Shown here piece after piece: positions 41,010 to 42,274 of a stretch of 42,274 bases of DNA (its first letter is position 1; every line of letters begins with the position of its first letter). Source of the DNA: Apopatosoma sp963618495. GTDB lineage: Bacteria; Bacillota; Clostridia; Oscillospirales; CAG-272. The stretch lies in contig CAVESF010000019.1 in NCBI GenBank assembly GCA_963618495.1, positions 1 to 42,274 on the forward strand. The letters are read 5' to 3'. Position numbers and translations under genes: made by a program. The notes beneath the pieces were generated by a model. The model did not search any database and had not been told where the DNA came from. It saw nothing but the letters and a program-made list of their open reading frames with translations.

Positions 41010-42155
41010 ATGACACAGATCAAAGCAACCCTTTTGACAGGCGGCAACCATATTGAAACCGTATCATTTCCATGCTCTGATGATGAGATCATGCGACTGA
41101 CGGAGCAGAACGAGATCGGACACAAAGCTACGGTCTTCATCAATAATCTCATTGGTCCCAAAGGACTGAAATCCATTGAAGGCACATACGCCAATATCCA
41201 TGAGCTGAACTACCTCGCCAAGCGGATGGACAGCTTCGACGGAACCGAGATGGGAAAACTGCTTGCGGCGGCATCCCGCTTTGATACACGGGACCTAAAA
41301 AAGTTGATCAATTACACCTTCAACCTCGGCAGGATTACACTGATTCAGAACATCTCGGATATGCAAACGGTAGGAGTCGAACACTACATGGATACCCACG
41401 GCGGGTGCTGTTCCAACGAGGAATACCGCGATCCCGAACGAGCCGAAGAAGGTCGCGCCCTGCTGAACAGCAAGCGCGGCATCTGGACTGATTACGGACT
41501 GATGTTCATCAACGATGAAGTACCTTGGGAAGAAGTCTACAACGGCATCACCTTCCCCGAATACCTCTGTGGCGGTCCCGAGGAATCCAGTGTGGCAATC
41601 TGTCACGGAGGAAGAACGGAATTTGTCTATCCTCCGTGTGAGCAATCCTCCATTGAATTTGCCTTGGAACGCTTAGGAGCAGACAGCCTCGACGACTGCC
41701 ACATTCAAATGAGCTGCAGCCGATTCGGAAAACCGCTCTCCGAAGTGATGGATCGTATTCTGAACGATGAAGGCTTGGAGGCATTCAACGAGGTATGCCA
41801 CGCTGCCGCAAAAATACCCGACCGGGATCTGGACAAATTCACGGCAGCCGTGCTGTATGCAAATGCCGACACCTCCTGCGAAGTGTGCCGGATTGCGGAA
41901 TCGTTGGAGCTTTTCGAGTATGCTCCGGGTGTGCGGGACACAAACAGCCTCGGCGCATGGTGGCTGGAAAACAAGATGGACTGTTCCTTGCCCTATGAAA
42001 TTGACGAGTTTTTCGATTACGCGGGCTATGGCGAATCAATAGCCGAAAACAATGACGGCGAATTTGTGGAAGGACTCGGCTTTGTCTGTATGGAAGAAGG
42101 TTATACCCTGGAGGATGTCCTGCAGGACGCCGACCAGGGCATGGGCGGAATGTAA
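41010..42155 (+). CDS. ArdA-like antirestriction protein
   Basis: 381 residues. The segment ELNYLAKRMDSFDGTEMGKL and the C-terminal EIDEFFDYAGYGESIAENNDGEFVEG match the ArdA layout; ArdA proteins mimic DNA and block type I restriction enzymes, protecting incoming elements. The chain is acidic, as expected, and about twice the length of classical ArdA, so extra domains flank the core. GGGAGGA lies just before the ATG inside the previous gene's end. It ends GMGGM, like its neighbour. Role is inferred from weak similarity plus context. Confidence 0.6.
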   Translation: MTQIKATLLTGGNHIETVSFPCSDDEIMRLTEQNEIGHKATVFINNLIGPKGLKSIEGTYANIHELNYLAKRMDSFDGTEMGKLLAAASRFDTRDLKKLINYTFNLGRITLIQNISDMQTVGVEHYMDTHGGCCSNEEYRDPERAEEGRALLNSKRGIWTDYGLMFINDEVPWEEVYNGITFPEYLCGGPEESSVAICHGGRTEFVYPPCEQSSIEFALERLGADSLDDCHIQMSCSRFGKPLSEVMDRILNDEGLEAFNEVCHAAAKIPDRDLDKFTAAVLYANADTSCEVCRIAESLELFEYAPGVRDTNSLGAWWLENKMDCSLPYEIDEFFDYAGYGESIAENNDGEFVEGLGFVCMEEGYTLEDVLQDADQGMGGM

Positions 42156-42165
42156 GCGGAAGGGG

Positions 42166-42194
42166 TTGAAATATGGGAAGATTTGTGGTATAAT
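42166..42194 (+). promoter_or_regulatory. Rightward promoter at the end of the window
   Basis: TTGAAA (42166-42171), 17-bp spacer, TATAAT (42189-42194), reading out of the window into the rest of the element. No gene start is visible before the edge. Confidence 0.65.
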
Positions 42195-42274
42195 AAGATA
42201 TCGACAAATCGGGATTTGCGGAACTGGTAATCAGCTTGAATTTTTGATATTCATCGTCTATGACGATGTAATAA

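Overview
The window looks like chromosome from an anaerobic, low-to-moderate G+C Firmicute of class Clostridia, probably an uncultured gut-type lineage. Pointers are an IspH protein fused to ribosomal S1 repeats, Mini-III and RNase M5, a tig-clpP-clpX operon, a rbgA-rnhB-yraN cluster next to signal peptidase, a DUF1540 protein, a class A RNase P RNA, ABC-F and PdaA-type deacetylases. Promoters are clean sigma-A type (TTGACA/TTGAAA, 17 bp, TATAAT). Several genes start with TTG behind strong Shine-Dalgarno sites. Species-level assignment is not possible from sequence alone.

Layout. 1-2.5 kb: HPr-like protein, frameshifted GNAT acetyltransferase coupled to a MATE transporter. 2.5-3.8 kb: divergent FkbM-type methyltransferase. 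3.8-7.3 kb: tig-clpP-clpX protein quality-control operon with its own promoter and terminator. 7.3-8.4 kb: metallophosphoesterase and DUF1540 protein. 9.0-12.1 kb: rbgA, rnhB, yraN, dipeptidase and DUF2019-like gene, reading leftwards. 12.8-16.4 kb: two related membrane proteins, lepB and a PHP phosphatase. 16.6-19.3 kb: secA. 19.6-22.6 kb: a small XRE regulator with three matching operators, small membrane proteins, an Lgt-family enzyme and a membrane-anchored unknown. 22.6-26.2 kb: rnpB, second XRE regulator, and the overlapping holA-rnmV-gtrA-mrnC operon (replication and RNA processing). 26.3-29.9 kb: glyA and htpG. 30.1-32.1 kb: two coupled polysaccharide deacetylases and a YbaK-type deacylase. 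32.3-38.8 kb: a five-gene operon (ABC-F, FAD oxidoreductase, cmk, plsC, ispH-S1). 38.9-39.7 kb: ferritin-like protein, tRNA-Leu(UAA) and initiator tRNA-Met. 39.8 kb to the end: the apparent left edge of an integrated element, with a tRNA 3'-end remnant, a Cys-rich protein, an ICE-style protein and an ArdA-like antirestriction protein.

The most unusual signal is not a gene. It is a family of intergenic, multi-hairpin, mosaic repeats (near 3.7, 8.4-8.9, 12.2-12.8, 16.5, 19.5 and 27.7-27.9 kb). The most complete copy, about 575 bp, has imperfect terminal inverted repeats that are themselves hairpins. Related copies keep loops and flanks but exchange whole stems by compensatory changes, so structure rather than protein sequence is conserved.
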